Positions 21,502 through 29,497 of a DNA stretch of 32,609 nucleotides are shown here, in pieces (within the stretch, counting starts at the first letter, position 1; every line of letters begins with the position of its first letter). The notes beneath the pieces were generated by a model. That model was not told where the DNA came from, did no database searches, and worked only from the letters and a program-made list of their open reading frames with translations. The translations under genes and the position numbers were made by a program. This DNA comes from a virus. The stretch lies in IMG/VR virus record IMGVR_UViG_3300042544_000946, positions 1-32,609 of that record; one strand, written 5' to 3'.

Positions 21502-21759
21502 ATGAAACACTCGAAACTAGATCGTCGACATACTGGCTATTCAGACTTCAAGTATGCGGCTCAATTTGTTTCTAAAGAAAAACACAAATTCTGCGATATT
21601 AGAGAATGGGCATGGTCTCAATGGGGGCCTAGTTGTGAAATGGAATTTTGGGATTCTATTAGAAATCCTAGATGGTGTTGGGTAGTTGATCAATATAAAA
21701 TTAAGATTTTCCTTGCCACTGACGCAGAGTATCAGTGGTTTTTACTAAAATGGACATAA
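21502..21759 (+). CDS. Small Trp-rich phage protein of unknown function
   Basis: 85 aa with eight Trp residues, several in a run (REWAWSQWGPSCEMEFWDSI, then RWCWVVDQ). It is basic at the N-terminus, with no signal peptide, and three scattered cysteines. The start codon coincides with the predicted transcription start of a consensus promoter. It heads a run of seven closely spaced genes up to 23899. No family is recognised. Confidence 0.65.
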   Translation: MKHSKLDRRHTGYSDFKYAAQFVSKEKHKFCDIREWAWSQWGPSCEMEFWDSIRNPRWCWVVDQYKIKIFLATDAEYQWFLLKWT

Positions 21760-21760
21760 A

Positions 21761-22573
21761 ATGATTATTCACTTAGTCAGTGATTTACACTTAGAATTTG
21801 CCTACCAAGAGTTACCCGGTGGTGATGTCCTTATCTTGGCTGGAGATATCTGCGAGGCAAAAACCTTGCGTAAGGAATTCCACCAGACTAAGGTAATCGA
21901 TCGTGTACCAGGTGCGTTCAAAGCCTATGACTTTTTCTACAGCGAATGTGCCAAATACAAAAAGGTGTTCTATGTTATTGGAAACCACGAACATTATCAC
22001 GGACGTTTTGACAAGACCTACAACGAATTAAAGGCTATGATGCCCGACAACGTAGTCTTGTTGGAAAAGGAGTGTTTCGAGTATGAAGGTATATTATTCT
22101 TAGGTGCTACATTATGGACTGACCTTAATAAGGGTGATCCTATTACAGTTTACACTATGAAAGGTTTTATGAATGACTACAAGGTTGTTCAAAACTTTTA
22201 TGCAGACAAGGGGTTGTACTACAAGTTAACTCCTGAGCACACCTTTGAAGAACATCGTAAAACTAAAGAATATTTTAAGTTTATGCTAGAAGAAAAAAGA
22301 GACGTGCCGGTTGTTGTAATCACACACATGGCTCCTAGTTTTCAAAGTGTCAACCAAAAGTTCAAACACGAAACTACAACCAATGGCGGGTATGCTAGTG
22401 AGTTAAGTGAGTTCATCCTTGATCATCCTAACATCAAGGTATGGGTGCATGGGCATATGCATGATCCTGTAGACTACAAGATTGGTGATACCCGTATACT
22501 TGCTAACCCAAGAGGCTACATGCCTTGGGAAGATGGCAACGGCTTTGAACCTGGTCTGTACTTTGAGGTATAA
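21761..22573 (+). CDS. Calcineurin-like metallophosphoesterase
   Basis: 270 aa. The metallophosphoesterase signature is complete: D8 and H10 (SDLHLE), D29 (AGDIC), N75 and H76 (GNHEHY), then THMAPS and GHMH towards the C-terminus. These bind two metal ions and hydrolyse phosphoester bonds. The GATLWTDL and NPRGY segments resemble the small phosphoesterase subfamily common in phages and bacteria. The substrate cannot be told. It follows the Trp-rich gene by 1 bp and precedes five small unknown genes. Confidence 0.93.
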   Translation: MIIHLVSDLHLEFAYQELPGGDVLILAGDICEAKTLRKEFHQTKVIDRVPGAFKAYDFFYSECAKYKKVFYVIGNHEHYHGRFDKTYNELKAMMPDNVVLLEKECFEYEGILFLGATLWTDLNKGDPITVYTMKGFMNDYKVVQNFYADKGLYYKLTPEHTFEEHRKTKEYFKFMLEEKRDVPVVVITHMAPSFQSVNQKFKHETTTNGGYASELSEFILDHPNIKVWVHGHMHDPVDYKIGDTRILANPRGYMPWEDGNGFEPGLYFEV

Positions 22574-22576
22574 AGC

Positions 22577-22819
22577 ATGGCTAGTCTAGCAGAATACTTT
22601 GAAGCCAATCGCCCTAAACCCAAATACAAGTTTGGGGATAGGGTCGAAGGTGTGTATATGAAGATACCCTATGTCGGTACAGCCTATACAGATAATCAAC
22701 GAAATGAAATAGAGGGCCCTATGGTTAGTATTCATTTAGATCTGCCTATGAAAATTGGAAAAATGTGGCACGAATACATTCGTGTCAAATACAAAGACAT
22801 TAAAGGACTACGTAAATGA
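22577..22819 (+). CDS. Small phage protein of unknown function
   Basis: 80 aa. It begins with a short helix (MASLAEYFEANRPKPKY), then beta-type segments (FGDRVEGVYMKIPYVGTAYTD and a later VSIHLDLPMKIG) and a basic end. The F-G-D-x-V-x-G-x-x-x-x-I-P pattern hints at a small SH3-like barrel. It starts 3 bp after the phosphoesterase and shares ATGA with the next gene. Confidence 0.65.
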   Translation: MASLAEYFEANRPKPKYKFGDRVEGVYMKIPYVGTAYTDNQRNEIEGPMVSIHLDLPMKIGKMWHEYIRVKYKDIKGLRK

Positions 22820-23079
22820 ACAAAAGAATTCAACAACTTAAAGAACAGGCTATGGAATGGGTGCCTAATCAGGTAGATCCAGATACCAAGATTAGATTGC
22901 TTAATGCTGAAAAGTTCGCCGAGTTGATTGTTCAGGAATGTATTGAGCAGGTGAGAGGAGAATTTCTGCCTGTGCTAGAAGATGAAGCTATGATGAAAGA
23001 TACTCATTGGGACGGATATGTCCAATGCGGAGTTGACAGTGTTGTGGCCATTAAAGAACATTTCGGAGTTGAAGAATGA
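22816..23079 (+). CDS. Small phage protein of unknown function
   Basis: 87 aa, acidic and largely helical. It has the pattern LNAEKFAELIVQECIEQVR in the middle and a C-terminal helix ending IKEHFGVEE. The 'ekFAelIvqEC' segment is common in small T4-like phage proteins of unknown function. It overlaps both neighbours by 4 bp (ATGA type), so the cluster is translationally coupled. Confidence 0.7.
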   Translation: MNKRIQQLKEQAMEWVPNQVDPDTKIRLLNAEKFAELIVQECIEQVRGEFLPVLEDEAMMKDTHWDGYVQCGVDSVVAIKEHFGVEE

Positions 23080-23351
23080 TAGTCTTAACCTTTTCTCTGC
23101 AAAACCCTTACTTTAAAGGTTTGAAGGATTTTAAAAACATCCGCAACTGGCACGGATCTCTTCCTTTCAAAAACAAGTACTGGGAATTTGAAGTCATGCG
23201 TTCGGGCGCACTAATAGAGTTTGACTTTACAGTTCGCACACGTTGCGATCATGCCGGCATCACATTGGGCTTAGGTCTGTTCAACTATGCCCTCAATCTC
23301 ACTGCTTATGATAATAGGCATTGGAATCACGAAACCAACACTTGGAGTTAA
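23076..23351 (+). CDS. Small phage protein of unknown function
   Basis: 91 aa, rich in aromatic residues and predicted beta (NKYWEFEVMRSGALIEFDFTV, then HAGITLGLGLFNYALNLTAYD). The C-terminal end NRHWNHETNTW is Trp/His-rich. It shows no catalytic motif. The start overlaps the preceding stop by 4 bp. Confidence 0.68.
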   Translation: MIVLTFSLQNPYFKGLKDFKNIRNWHGSLPFKNKYWEFEVMRSGALIEFDFTVRTRCDHAGITLGLGLFNYALNLTAYDNRHWNHETNTWS

Positions 23352-23354
23352 AAA

Positions 23355-23606
23355 ATGACATCAACAGTACGTATACCTTGGACTAGAGAATTTGATAATG
23401 AGTACAAATGGAATGAAGTCTGTGCCAGAGCCATTGAAATGTTTGGCTTGCCCGGAGATAGATTTGAAACTCATGCCAATGTTAACTATATGGACTTTGT
23501 ATTTAAAAGCAACAAAGACGCATTGATGTTTGCAATAGAACATAATGGAAGTATTGTACCCGATGATGAACTAACTGTAGAAGCTGTGGGAAGATACATG
23601 CAGTGA
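23355..23606 (+). CDS. Small phage protein of unknown function
   Basis: 83 aa. Residues 8-83 read like a compact alpha/beta fold: WNEVCARAIEMFGLPGDRFE, then NVNYMDFVFKSNKDALMFAI, then a short C-terminal helix. It starts 3 bp after its neighbour without a strong RBS and overlaps the next start by 4 bp. No family is recognised. Confidence 0.65.
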   Translation: MTSTVRIPWTREFDNEYKWNEVCARAIEMFGLPGDRFETHANVNYMDFVFKSNKDALMFAIEHNGSIVPDDELTVEAVGRYMQ

Positions 23607-23899
23607 GAAAGCGTGAGGATGAAACTTATGAAGCATGGTGCAAACGTGTTGAAATGTATGAACACGGTTGTGCCCTGCAACGGATTGCCGAAGGTGATCC
23701 TATAGATAAAGTTTTAGATGATATGAGTCGTAAAATTGTGCAAAAACTTTTACATCCTCTCTATGACGAAATCCGTAAATCATCAAATACTACTTATGAT
23801 GCAGAAGCTAGCAGAAAAGACTATTATGAAAAATACTTAAAAAATCGCGATCCAGTAGCGGATCATGTTGAAGGTCAATTATTTGACAAACGCGATTAA
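23603..23899 (+). CDS. Small phage protein of unknown function, GTG start
   Basis: 98 aa, highly charged and helical (REDETYEAWCKRVEMYEHGC, DKVLDDMSRKIVQKLLHPLY). It starts with GTG inside the upstream stop region (GTGA overlap). Its last codons contain the TTGACA of the dnaK promoter, so the cluster ends in a promoter with no terminator between. No family is recognised. Confidence 0.65.
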   Translation: MRKREDETYEAWCKRVEMYEHGCALQRIAEGDPIDKVLDDMSRKIVQKLLHPLYDEIRKSSNTTYDAEASRKDYYEKYLKNRDPVADHVEGQLFDKRD

Positions 23900-23913
23900 T
23901 TCGTGTATAAATA
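23883..23913 (+). promoter_or_regulatory. Combined early/late-type promoter of dnaK
   Basis: TTGACA 23883-23888 and TATAAA 23906-23911 are 17 bp apart. The -10 box is also the start of an exact T4 late-type TATAAATA (23906-23913), so both polymerase forms could use the same position. Confidence 0.75.
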
Positions 23914-23946
23914 TAGCTGTAGTGAATACTTTTAAGATTTGCTACC

Positions 23947-23989
23947 GGACATAGTGTCCAAACTATTCTTACTTACCAAGGAGATAAAA
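23947..23989 (+). promoter_or_regulatory. dnaK leader element shared with hsp20
   Basis: Hairpin GGACA/TGTCC (23947-23951/23955-23959) is followed by ATTCTTACTT (23965-23974) and AAGGAGA. The same order and spacing recur upstream of hsp20 (25913-25956), with a compensating base change in the hairpin. Confidence 0.65.
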
Positions 23990-25867
23990 ATGAGTAGAGT
24001 AATCGGTATCGATTTAGGTACAACAAATTCGTGTGTAGCAGTCATTGAAAATGGTGTTACAAAAATTATTGAGAATTCAGAAGGCGCACGTACTACCCCT
24101 AGTATTGTTGCCTACGCCAATGATGAAATCCTTGTAGGAGCTTCAGCAAAGCGTCAAGCAGTAACAAACCCAAAAAATACAATCTACGCAAGTAAGCGTT
24201 TGATCGGACGTAAGTTTACAGAACAAGCAGTACAAAAAGACATTGACTTGATGCCTTACAAAATTGTACAAGCCGACAACGGTGATGCTTGGGTACAAGT
24301 AAACGAGGACAAACTTGCTCCTCCACAAATCAGCGCAGAAGTCCTGCGTAAAATGAAACAGACCGCAGAGGATTATCTAGGACATGAAGTCACACAAGCG
24401 GTTATTACAGTTCCTGCATACTTTAACGACAGTCAAAGACAGGCGACTAAGGATGCTGGTAAAATTGCCGGCTTAGAGGTACTCCGTATTATTAACGAGC
24501 CTACTGCGGCAGCTCTTGCTTATGGCGTCGATAAAGCTGATAAAGCTGACAGGAAAATTGCTGTATATGACCTCGGGGGAGGTACGTTTGACGTATCGAT
24601 CATTGAAATTGCAAATGTTGACGGTGATAAACAAATTGAAGTTCTAAGCACTAACGGTGATACATTCTTGGGTGGTGAAGACTTTGACCAACGTATCATG
24701 GACTTCTTAGTAGCAGAGTTTAAGAAAGACAACGGAGTTGATCTTACCAAAGACATGTTGGCTCTACAGCGTCTTAAAGAAGCCGCTGAAAAGGCCAAAA
24801 TTGAATTGTCCAGCTCTGCACAGACAGATGTTAATCTGCCTTACATCACAGCAGACGCAAGTGGTCCCAAGCACATGAACGTTAAGATCACTCGTGCTAA
24901 ACTTGAGCAGTTAGTTGATGAATTAATTCAACGTAGTATTGAACCTTGTAAGACTGCCATGGCAGATGCCAAAGTCACAGCCGCAGACATTGACGAAGTA
25001 ATTCTAGTTGGTGGTATGACACGTATGCCCAAGGTATACGAAACAGTCGAAAAGTTGTTTGGCAAAGCACCACGTAAAGATGTTAATCCAGACGAAGCAG
25101 TGGCCGCTGGCGCCGCCATTCAGGGTGATGTACTAGGCGGTGGCCGTACTGACGTTCTATTGTTAGACGTTACTCCATTGAGCTTAGGTATCGAAACAAT
25201 GGGCGGGGTTATGAGCAAGTTGATTCAAAAGAATACAACTATTCCTACCAAGGCAAGTCAGACATTCAGTACTGCTGAAGACAATCAACCTGCGGTTACT
25301 ATCAAGGCGTTCCAGGGCGAGCGTGAGTTTGTCCAGCATAACAAGTTGTTAGGTGATTTTAATCTTGAAGGTATTCCTCCTGCTCGCAGAGGTCAACCTC
25401 AAATTGAGATTACATTTGACATCGATGCCAATGGTATCATGCACGTATCTGCCAAGGACAAGAACACAGGCAAAGAAAACAAGATCACTATTAAATCCAA
25501 CAGTGGCCTAAGTGAAGCTGAAATCCAAGAGATGATCAAGGATGCGGAACTTAATGCCGACGAAGATAAGAAAAAGCGTGAACTTGTGGAAGCACGTAAT
25601 GGTGCTGAGAATGCCATCTACTCTATCAAAGAGGACATGGAAAAATACATTGACAAAGTCACCGCTGAAGAAAAGGCCAACCTTGAAGATGCTATCAAGG
25701 CTGTCGAAGATGCTGCCAAAGGTGATGATCCTAAGATCATTCAGGATCTTGTACAGGCAATGTTCAAGGCCATGGGTCCTTTGATGGAAAAGAAACAGTC
25801 CGAAACTGCTGATGCTAAACCTGCGGATGACAATGTTGTTGACGCAGAAGTCAAAGAGAGCGTATAA
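23990..25867 (+). CDS. dnaK: DnaK (Hsp70) chaperone
   Basis: 625 aa from ATG 23990, which has AAGGAG upstream; the longer open frame includes the leader hairpin. It has a complete Hsp70. The ATPase domain (1-380) carries [10 protein letters not shown] (phosphate 1), [12 protein letters not shown] (phosphate 2) and LVGGMTRMP (adenosine). The conserved linker is [19 protein letters not shown], followed by the substrate-binding beta domain and helical lid. The tail ends [10 protein letters not shown], like the bacterial DVVDAEFEEV end. It refolds proteins with DnaJ and GrpE, which are not here, so host co-chaperones would be used. A full dnaK in a phage is unusual. It is followed by hsp20 with a matching leader. 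Confidence 0.97.
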   Translation: MSRVIGIDLGTTNSCVAVIENGVTKIIENSEGARTTPSIVAYANDEILVGASAKRQAVTNPKNTIYASKRLIGRKFTEQAVQKDIDLMPYKIVQADNGDAWVQVNEDKLAPPQISAEVLRKMKQTAEDYLGHEVTQAVITVPAYFNDSQRQATKDAGKIAGLEVLRIINEPTAAALAYGVDKADKADRKIAVYDLGGGTFDVSIIEIANVDGDKQIEVLSTNGDTFLGGEDFDQRIMDFLVAEFKKDNGVDLTKDMLALQRLKEAAEKAKIELSSSAQTDVNLPYITADASGPKHMNVKITRAKLEQLVDELIQRSIEPCKTAMADAKVTAADIDEVILVGGMTRMPKVYETVEKLFGKAPRKDVNPDEAVAAGAAIQGDVLGGGRTDVLLLDVTPLSLGIETMGGVMSKLIQKNTTIPTKASQTFSTAEDNQPAVTIKAFQGEREFVQHNKLLGDFNLEGIPPARRGQPQIEITFDIDANGIMHVSAKDKNTGKENKITIKSNSGLSEAEIQEMIKDAELNADEDKKKRELVEARNGAENAIYSIKEDMEKYIDKVTAEEKANLEDAIKAVEDAAKGDDPKIIQDLVQAMFKAMGPLMEKKQSETADAKPADDNVVDAEVKESV

Positions 25868-25956
25868 TTGTTATAAATAGTACTGTGGGACACCTAAATG
25901 GGTTCCACAGTCGGGCATAGAGCCCAACATGATTCTTACTTTATAAGGAGAAAATT
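25839..25956 (+). promoter_or_regulatory. Promoters and structured leader of hsp20
   Basis: TTGACG 25839-25844 and TATAAT 25863-25868 (18 bp) overlap the end of dnaK. A T4 late-type TATAAATA lies at 25872-25879. The leader has hairpin ACTGTGG/CCACAGT (25882-25888/25905-25911), extended by ACC/GGT, then GGGC/GCCC (25913-25916/25922-25925), ATTCTTACTT (25932-25941) and AAGGAG. It could act as a temperature-sensitive structure, but the RBS is not obviously paired. Confidence 0.6.
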
Positions 25957-26391
25957 ATGAATCAATTAGTACGTTTCGACACCAATGCTCTAAACAGAGC
26001 TCTAGTAGGATTTGACACAATGTTTGATAACTTTGAACAGCGTCTTGCAAGTCAAATCAACAACTCATATCCCCCATACAACATTCTAAAACACGATGAC
26101 AACTCTTACGAGTTAGAAATTGCTGTTACTGGTTTTACACCAGAAGAAGTTGTAGTAGAACTTGACCAAAATCAATTGATAGTTAAGGGACATCGCAGCC
26201 ATGACGAACATGCTGAAACACAGTATCTACATCGTGGACTAGCAACTCGTGATTTTACACGTAGTTGGACATTGGCTGAACACATGGAAGTAGGAGAAGG
26301 CCGTATTAAAAACGGTGTTCTTACTATTGCTCTAACTCGTGTTGTTCCAGAAGCTCTTAAACCAAGAGTTTTAAAGATCAAAGCTGAGTAA
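25957..26391 (+). CDS. Small heat shock protein (Hsp20/IbpA-like)
   Basis: 144 aa. The alpha-crystallin domain spans about 38-128: YPPYNILKHDDNSYELEIAV, then the TRDFTRSWTLAEHMEV strand and KNGVLTIALTR, the 'NG.L.I.L.R' signature. The N-terminal arm (FDTNALNRALVGFDTMFD) and the C-terminal PRVLKIKAE, which includes a V-x-K-I tail resembling the I-x-I anchor, are IbpA-like. It holds unfolded proteins for DnaK to refold. Hsp20 genes are common in T4-like marine phages. The leader resembles that of dnaK. Confidence 0.95.
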   Translation: MNQLVRFDTNALNRALVGFDTMFDNFEQRLASQINNSYPPYNILKHDDNSYELEIAVTGFTPEEVVVELDQNQLIVKGHRSHDEHAETQYLHRGLATRDFTRSWTLAEHMEVGEGRIKNGVLTIALTRVVPEALKPRVLKIKAE

Positions 26392-26398
26392 TCTTCCG

Positions 26399-26415
26399 GG
26401 GGCTTCGGCCCCTTT
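26399..26415 (+). terminator. Possible terminator after hsp20
   Basis: GGGGC/GCCCC around a TTCG loop (26399-26412) followed by only three T. The hairpin is stable but the T-run short, so termination may be partial. Confidence 0.55.
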
Positions 26416-26429
26416 ACTAACCCTGTTAT

Positions 26430-26435
26430 TAAATA
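26430..26435 (+). promoter_or_regulatory. Late-type promoter element TAAATA for clpS
   Basis: With T4 late geometry, transcription would start at 26441, the A of the clpS ATG. No Shine-Dalgarno is visible, so the mRNA is probably leaderless. Confidence 0.5.
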
Positions 26436-26440
26436 CAATC

Positions 26441-26746
26441 ATGGCAACAGATACAATCATTGAAAAGAAATCCAAAGTTACCGACACTATTAAAGCGCCA
26501 GGTAAATTTAAAGTTGTCGTCTGCAATGACGATGTAACCCCTGTCGAATTTGTAATATCCATGCTGGTCATGGTATTCCGACACACTGAAAAATCCGCTC
26601 TAGAGCTAACACTGAAGATACACAACACCGGTAGTGCCGTAGCTGGTATTTTTAGCTACGAAGTTGCAGAGCAAAAAGCATTAGATGCAACCAATCTTGC
26701 TAGGGCCAACGGTTATCCTCTGATAATTAAAGTAGAACCAGAATGA
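26441..26746 (+). CDS. clpS: ClpS N-end rule adaptor
   Basis: 101 aa. The disordered N-terminal 20 residues are followed by the ClpS core: FKVVVCNDDVTPVEFVISML (23-42), with N29, D30 and D31 of the N-degron pocket. LKIHNTGSAVAGIFSYEVAE carries H61, which closes the pocket, and ANGYPLIIKVEPE ends the domain. ClpS delivers proteins with destabilising N-termini to host ClpA(P) and inhibits other ClpA substrates. In a phage it could redirect host proteolysis. It lies after hsp20 and before the heme oxygenase gene. Confidence 0.94.
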   Translation: MATDTIIEKKSKVTDTIKAPGKFKVVVCNDDVTPVEFVISMLVMVFRHTEKSALELTLKIHNTGSAVAGIFSYEVAEQKALDATNLARANGYPLIIKVEPE

Positions 26747-26754
26747 GGAACTAA

Positions 26755-27291
26755 ATGAGCTTAAAAGATTTAACCAGTGCTAAACATGCAGAGGCTGAAT
26801 CTACTCCGTTTATGAAGGCAGTGTTTGCAAAGACCCTGCCTTTTGATTTGTGGGTAGATTGGACATATCAAAAGTGGCTATTCTACGGAGCCATTGAAGG
26901 TGCCGCAGGTGCTAATCGTTTACTAGGTGATTTACCTGATTTGCGTAGGGCATTTTATTTGTTCATGGATTACAATGAAATGAACACCGAACGTAAAAAA
27001 CACGAGTTTCGTCCTATTGCCATCGACTACTACAAATACCTAATTTCCATTGCCAACGATCCCAACAAGATTATGGCGCATTTGTACACATGGCACATGG
27101 GTGATATGTTTGGCGGCCAAATGATTAAGAAGATTGTACCCGGTGCTCACCGTAATCTAGAGTTCGAAGATGCTAAGACACTGATTACTAACATTCGTGC
27201 TAAACTAGATGACAGCATGGGCGACGAAGCCAATGTAGCCTTTGACTGGGCAATACGTATGATGAGGGATTATGACAATAGTTTGGGATAA
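26755..27291 (+). CDS. Heme oxygenase (biliverdin-producing)
   Basis: 178 aa, all-helical. Residues 6-22 (LTSAKHAEAESTPFMKA) match the heme-binding N-terminus of heme oxygenase, with H11 the likely proximal ligand. AHLYTWHMGDMFGGQMIKK (108-126) matches the distal helix 'lGDLsGGQ' signature, whose glycines sit over the heme. It opens heme to biliverdin, CO and Fe2+ using ferredoxin electrons. It is shorter than most bacterial HO1 (about 240 aa), but phage versions are often short. It overlaps the bilin reductase gene by 20 bp, a strong pathway link. Confidence 0.9.
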   Translation: MSLKDLTSAKHAEAESTPFMKAVFAKTLPFDLWVDWTYQKWLFYGAIEGAAGANRLLGDLPDLRRAFYLFMDYNEMNTERKKHEFRPIAIDYYKYLISIANDPNKIMAHLYTWHMGDMFGGQMIKKIVPGAHRNLEFEDAKTLITNIRAKLDDSMGDEANVAFDWAIRMMRDYDNSLG

Positions 27292-27943
27292 GGTTAGTAA
27301 ATTAGCCGCAGACATCACTGAAAAATTTAATGCTACAGGCGAAGTAATTAACGGCTCGTCTGAAGATCAATACGGATGGCATAATACTCTTTGGTCTAGT
27401 AATAGATACCGCAGAGCTCACGTTGAGATCGTAGACTTCCGCGAAACTTACAAAATATACATTTTACACGTTACTGTATTTCCACACTTTAACGACCCTA
27501 GTCCTATATACGGGTTTGATGCGGTATGCGGACCTAACAAAATAACGGGTGCGTTCCATGATTTCAGCCATGCAGGTGACCCTACAAGTTTTATGTATCT
27601 ATGGTTTAAAGCAAAGGTAAATGGGTTAGAATGGAACAAACCTAGACAATTGCCCGAGTGGGCACAGGCTATATTCAGCCCTGCTATGGTAGCCGCAGGT
27701 AATCTGCAAGATGAATCTGAAATAGATCAGCTCTGTGATACAGCATTAACCACACTTGATTTCTATCTAGCAAAAATAGGTAAAGATCAACAAAGTGGCG
27801 CTGATTATCATATGGCCCAAAACCGCTATTGCCACTATCAAAAGCAAAATCCTCACGTAATCAACAGCATGATCAGCATGGGCATTCCTGAACCTAAAAT
27901 GAAGCAGTTTGTACGAGAAATTCTATTTCCTGAATTTCACTAA
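27272..27943 (+). CDS. Ferredoxin-dependent bilin reductase (PcyA/PcyX-like)
   Basis: 223 aa. Family landmarks: NTLWSSNRYRRAHVEIVD (38-55), ILHVTVFPHF (64-73), PIYGFDAVCGPNKITGAFHD (78-97) and the C-terminal HYQKQNPHVINSMISMGIPE then LFPEF. H66 and D83 correspond in position and spacing (17) to His88 and Asp105 of PcyA, the proton-donating pair, and E52 may match Glu76. It should reduce biliverdin from the overlapping heme oxygenase to a phycobilin. The viral enzyme PcyX, described from uncultured oceanic viruses, makes phycoerythrobilin, so product assignment needs assay. There is no photosynthesis gene nearby. Confidence 0.9.
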   Translation: MTIVWDKVSKLAADITEKFNATGEVINGSSEDQYGWHNTLWSSNRYRRAHVEIVDFRETYKIYILHVTVFPHFNDPSPIYGFDAVCGPNKITGAFHDFSHAGDPTSFMYLWFKAKVNGLEWNKPRQLPEWAQAIFSPAMVAAGNLQDESEIDQLCDTALTTLDFYLAKIGKDQQSGADYHMAQNRYCHYQKQNPHVINSMISMGIPEPKMKQFVREILFPEFH

Positions 27944-27946
27944 ATA
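27941..27946 (+). promoter_or_regulatory. Late-type promoter element TAAATA
   Basis: It overlaps the stop codon of the bilin reductase gene. The predicted start is 2 nt before ATG 27954, which has no Shine-Dalgarno, so a leaderless transcript is likely. Confidence 0.5.
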
Positions 27947-27953
27947 TTAGATT

Positions 27954-29480
27954 ATGCGAGCAAAAGAATTTTTATTAGAAGCAGGATTAAAACCAGCAGG
28001 TCTTAGAAAGAACTACGTTGACAATCTAATTTTATTAATCCGTGGCAATAAACCTATAACCCTTGTGCCCAAGGCCGCGGCAATACACGGTAAGAGTGTT
28101 ATTATCGATCAATCTGAAGCAGATCGTATTCAATCTATTTTAGATGCAAGTGCAGGTGGATTAACCAGTAATGGTTATTTGGAACTGGCGCCAATTGGTA
28201 AGATAAAATTATCAGGCGGTAAATCTCAATTTATCAATCTTCCAGACATTGAAAAGAGCCCCGAAATAAAAGGCAAGGATTCTGACTACAACATTGGTGA
28301 TATTGGCGAGATTGCTCTCGGTGTTGCCGCAGGCGCGAAATTCTTAGCAGCAGGAGCTGAAGTAGGTTCAAGAGAATTTGTAGACCTAGCATTAAAAATG
28401 ACTCAAAATACTGTGGTGGGCAAGAAAGGTCAACTACTAGATTCTCTAAAATTAACCTACAGAGGTCCATTAGTACATGCTTCTGGTAAACAAGACAATG
28501 TTGATATTATTGTTGTTGCTCCCGGAAGAAGTGTTAAAGCATTTGTTGAGATGATGAATACTATCGAAATGAATCAAAAATTTCCGCCTGAGGTTAAAGG
28601 TACAATTTTATCGGCATTAGAGTATGCAAGAAATGCTCCTAAAATTAAAGCAGGCATCGAACAAACTGCCGCTGATCCTAATACAAATACCATCGAAGTA
28701 GTCTGCGATGGCGTAAGTGATCAGAAAGGAACCAAAGCTGATTTAATTTTACACATTGATGGAAAGAGGATTAATCTAATCAGTGCTAAAACTGGGCCAA
28801 GTCAATTAGGACAGGCTAGTGGACACGAGTGGACTAAACAGGTAACATTCTTCAGCACAGTATTTGGTGTTAATGTTTCTAAGTACCAAGATGCTTGGGG
28901 CACAACTAATGAAGAACATCTTTCAGCATTGCAAGGAATTTATTCTATGTTAATAATTCCAAAAATTCAAAGACTAACGGGCGGAAACAGTGTACAAGCT
29001 GAAGCGGCATTAGTCAAGTCTATAGCTAGTGGATTGATTAGATACAGTAATAATTATGACGAAAAAACATCTCAAGTTGAAACTGTTGATATTGTTAAAT
29101 TATCCACAGAACCAGGAACACCGGGATTTAGTCTTTTAAGAGTTGATGCTAGACTCGAAGCGGCATTAATGAAAACAGACCTAGTAGGAACAGCAACCCC
29201 TAACAATCAGGGTATACAGGTAGTAGGAACTGTAAACGGTAAGAAAGTATTATTGTTTAAAGCAAGATCCTATTACAGTAAAGCCGGTGCTGTAGTAAGG
29301 ACTATTATTGAAGGTGGTCCATTATTGGAACAATTAGCAGTTGTTACTCCTGCTAATACAACACCTGCTACAAACCCTGCTATAGCAAATCAGCCAAAAA
29401 GCATACAAAATATGCAAAAACCTTTAGGTACTAGCCAGCAAATGATGGGTCAAGAACCCGCACAAGCACCTCCACAATAA
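27954..29480 (+). CDS. Large phage protein with PD-(D/E)XK nuclease-like core
   Basis: 508 aa. It begins MRAKEFLLEAG, a start I recall in many proteins of T4-like marine phages ('RAkeFl.E'). The middle contains a possible PD-(D/E)XK active site: E119 in a GDIGEIALG helix, then D263 in KADLILHIDGKRINLISAK, with S277-A278-K279, followed by GPSQLGQ (281-287). That fits the E...D...(S)xK...Q order of some such nucleases, with Ser in place of the second acid. The last 50 residues are Thr/Pro/Gln-rich and disordered. It may be a nuclease or a virion protein. No RBS; late-type TAAATA overlaps the upstream stop. Confidence 0.6.
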   Translation: MRAKEFLLEAGLKPAGLRKNYVDNLILLIRGNKPITLVPKAAAIHGKSVIIDQSEADRIQSILDASAGGLTSNGYLELAPIGKIKLSGGKSQFINLPDIEKSPEIKGKDSDYNIGDIGEIALGVAAGAKFLAAGAEVGSREFVDLALKMTQNTVVGKKGQLLDSLKLTYRGPLVHASGKQDNVDIIVVAPGRSVKAFVEMMNTIEMNQKFPPEVKGTILSALEYARNAPKIKAGIEQTAADPNTNTIEVVCDGVSDQKGTKADLILHIDGKRINLISAKTGPSQLGQASGHEWTKQVTFFSTVFGVNVSKYQDAWGTTNEEHLSALQGIYSMLIIPKIQRLTGGNSVQAEAALVKSIASGLIRYSNNYDEKTSQVETVDIVKLSTEPGTPGFSLLRVDARLEAALMKTDLVGTATPNNQGIQVVGTVNGKKVLLFKARSYYSKAGAVVRTIIEGGPLLEQLAVVTPANTTPATNPAIANQPKSIQNMQKPLGTSQQMMGQEPAQAPPQ

Positions 29481-29497
29481 TTTCCCCTATCTTTTCC

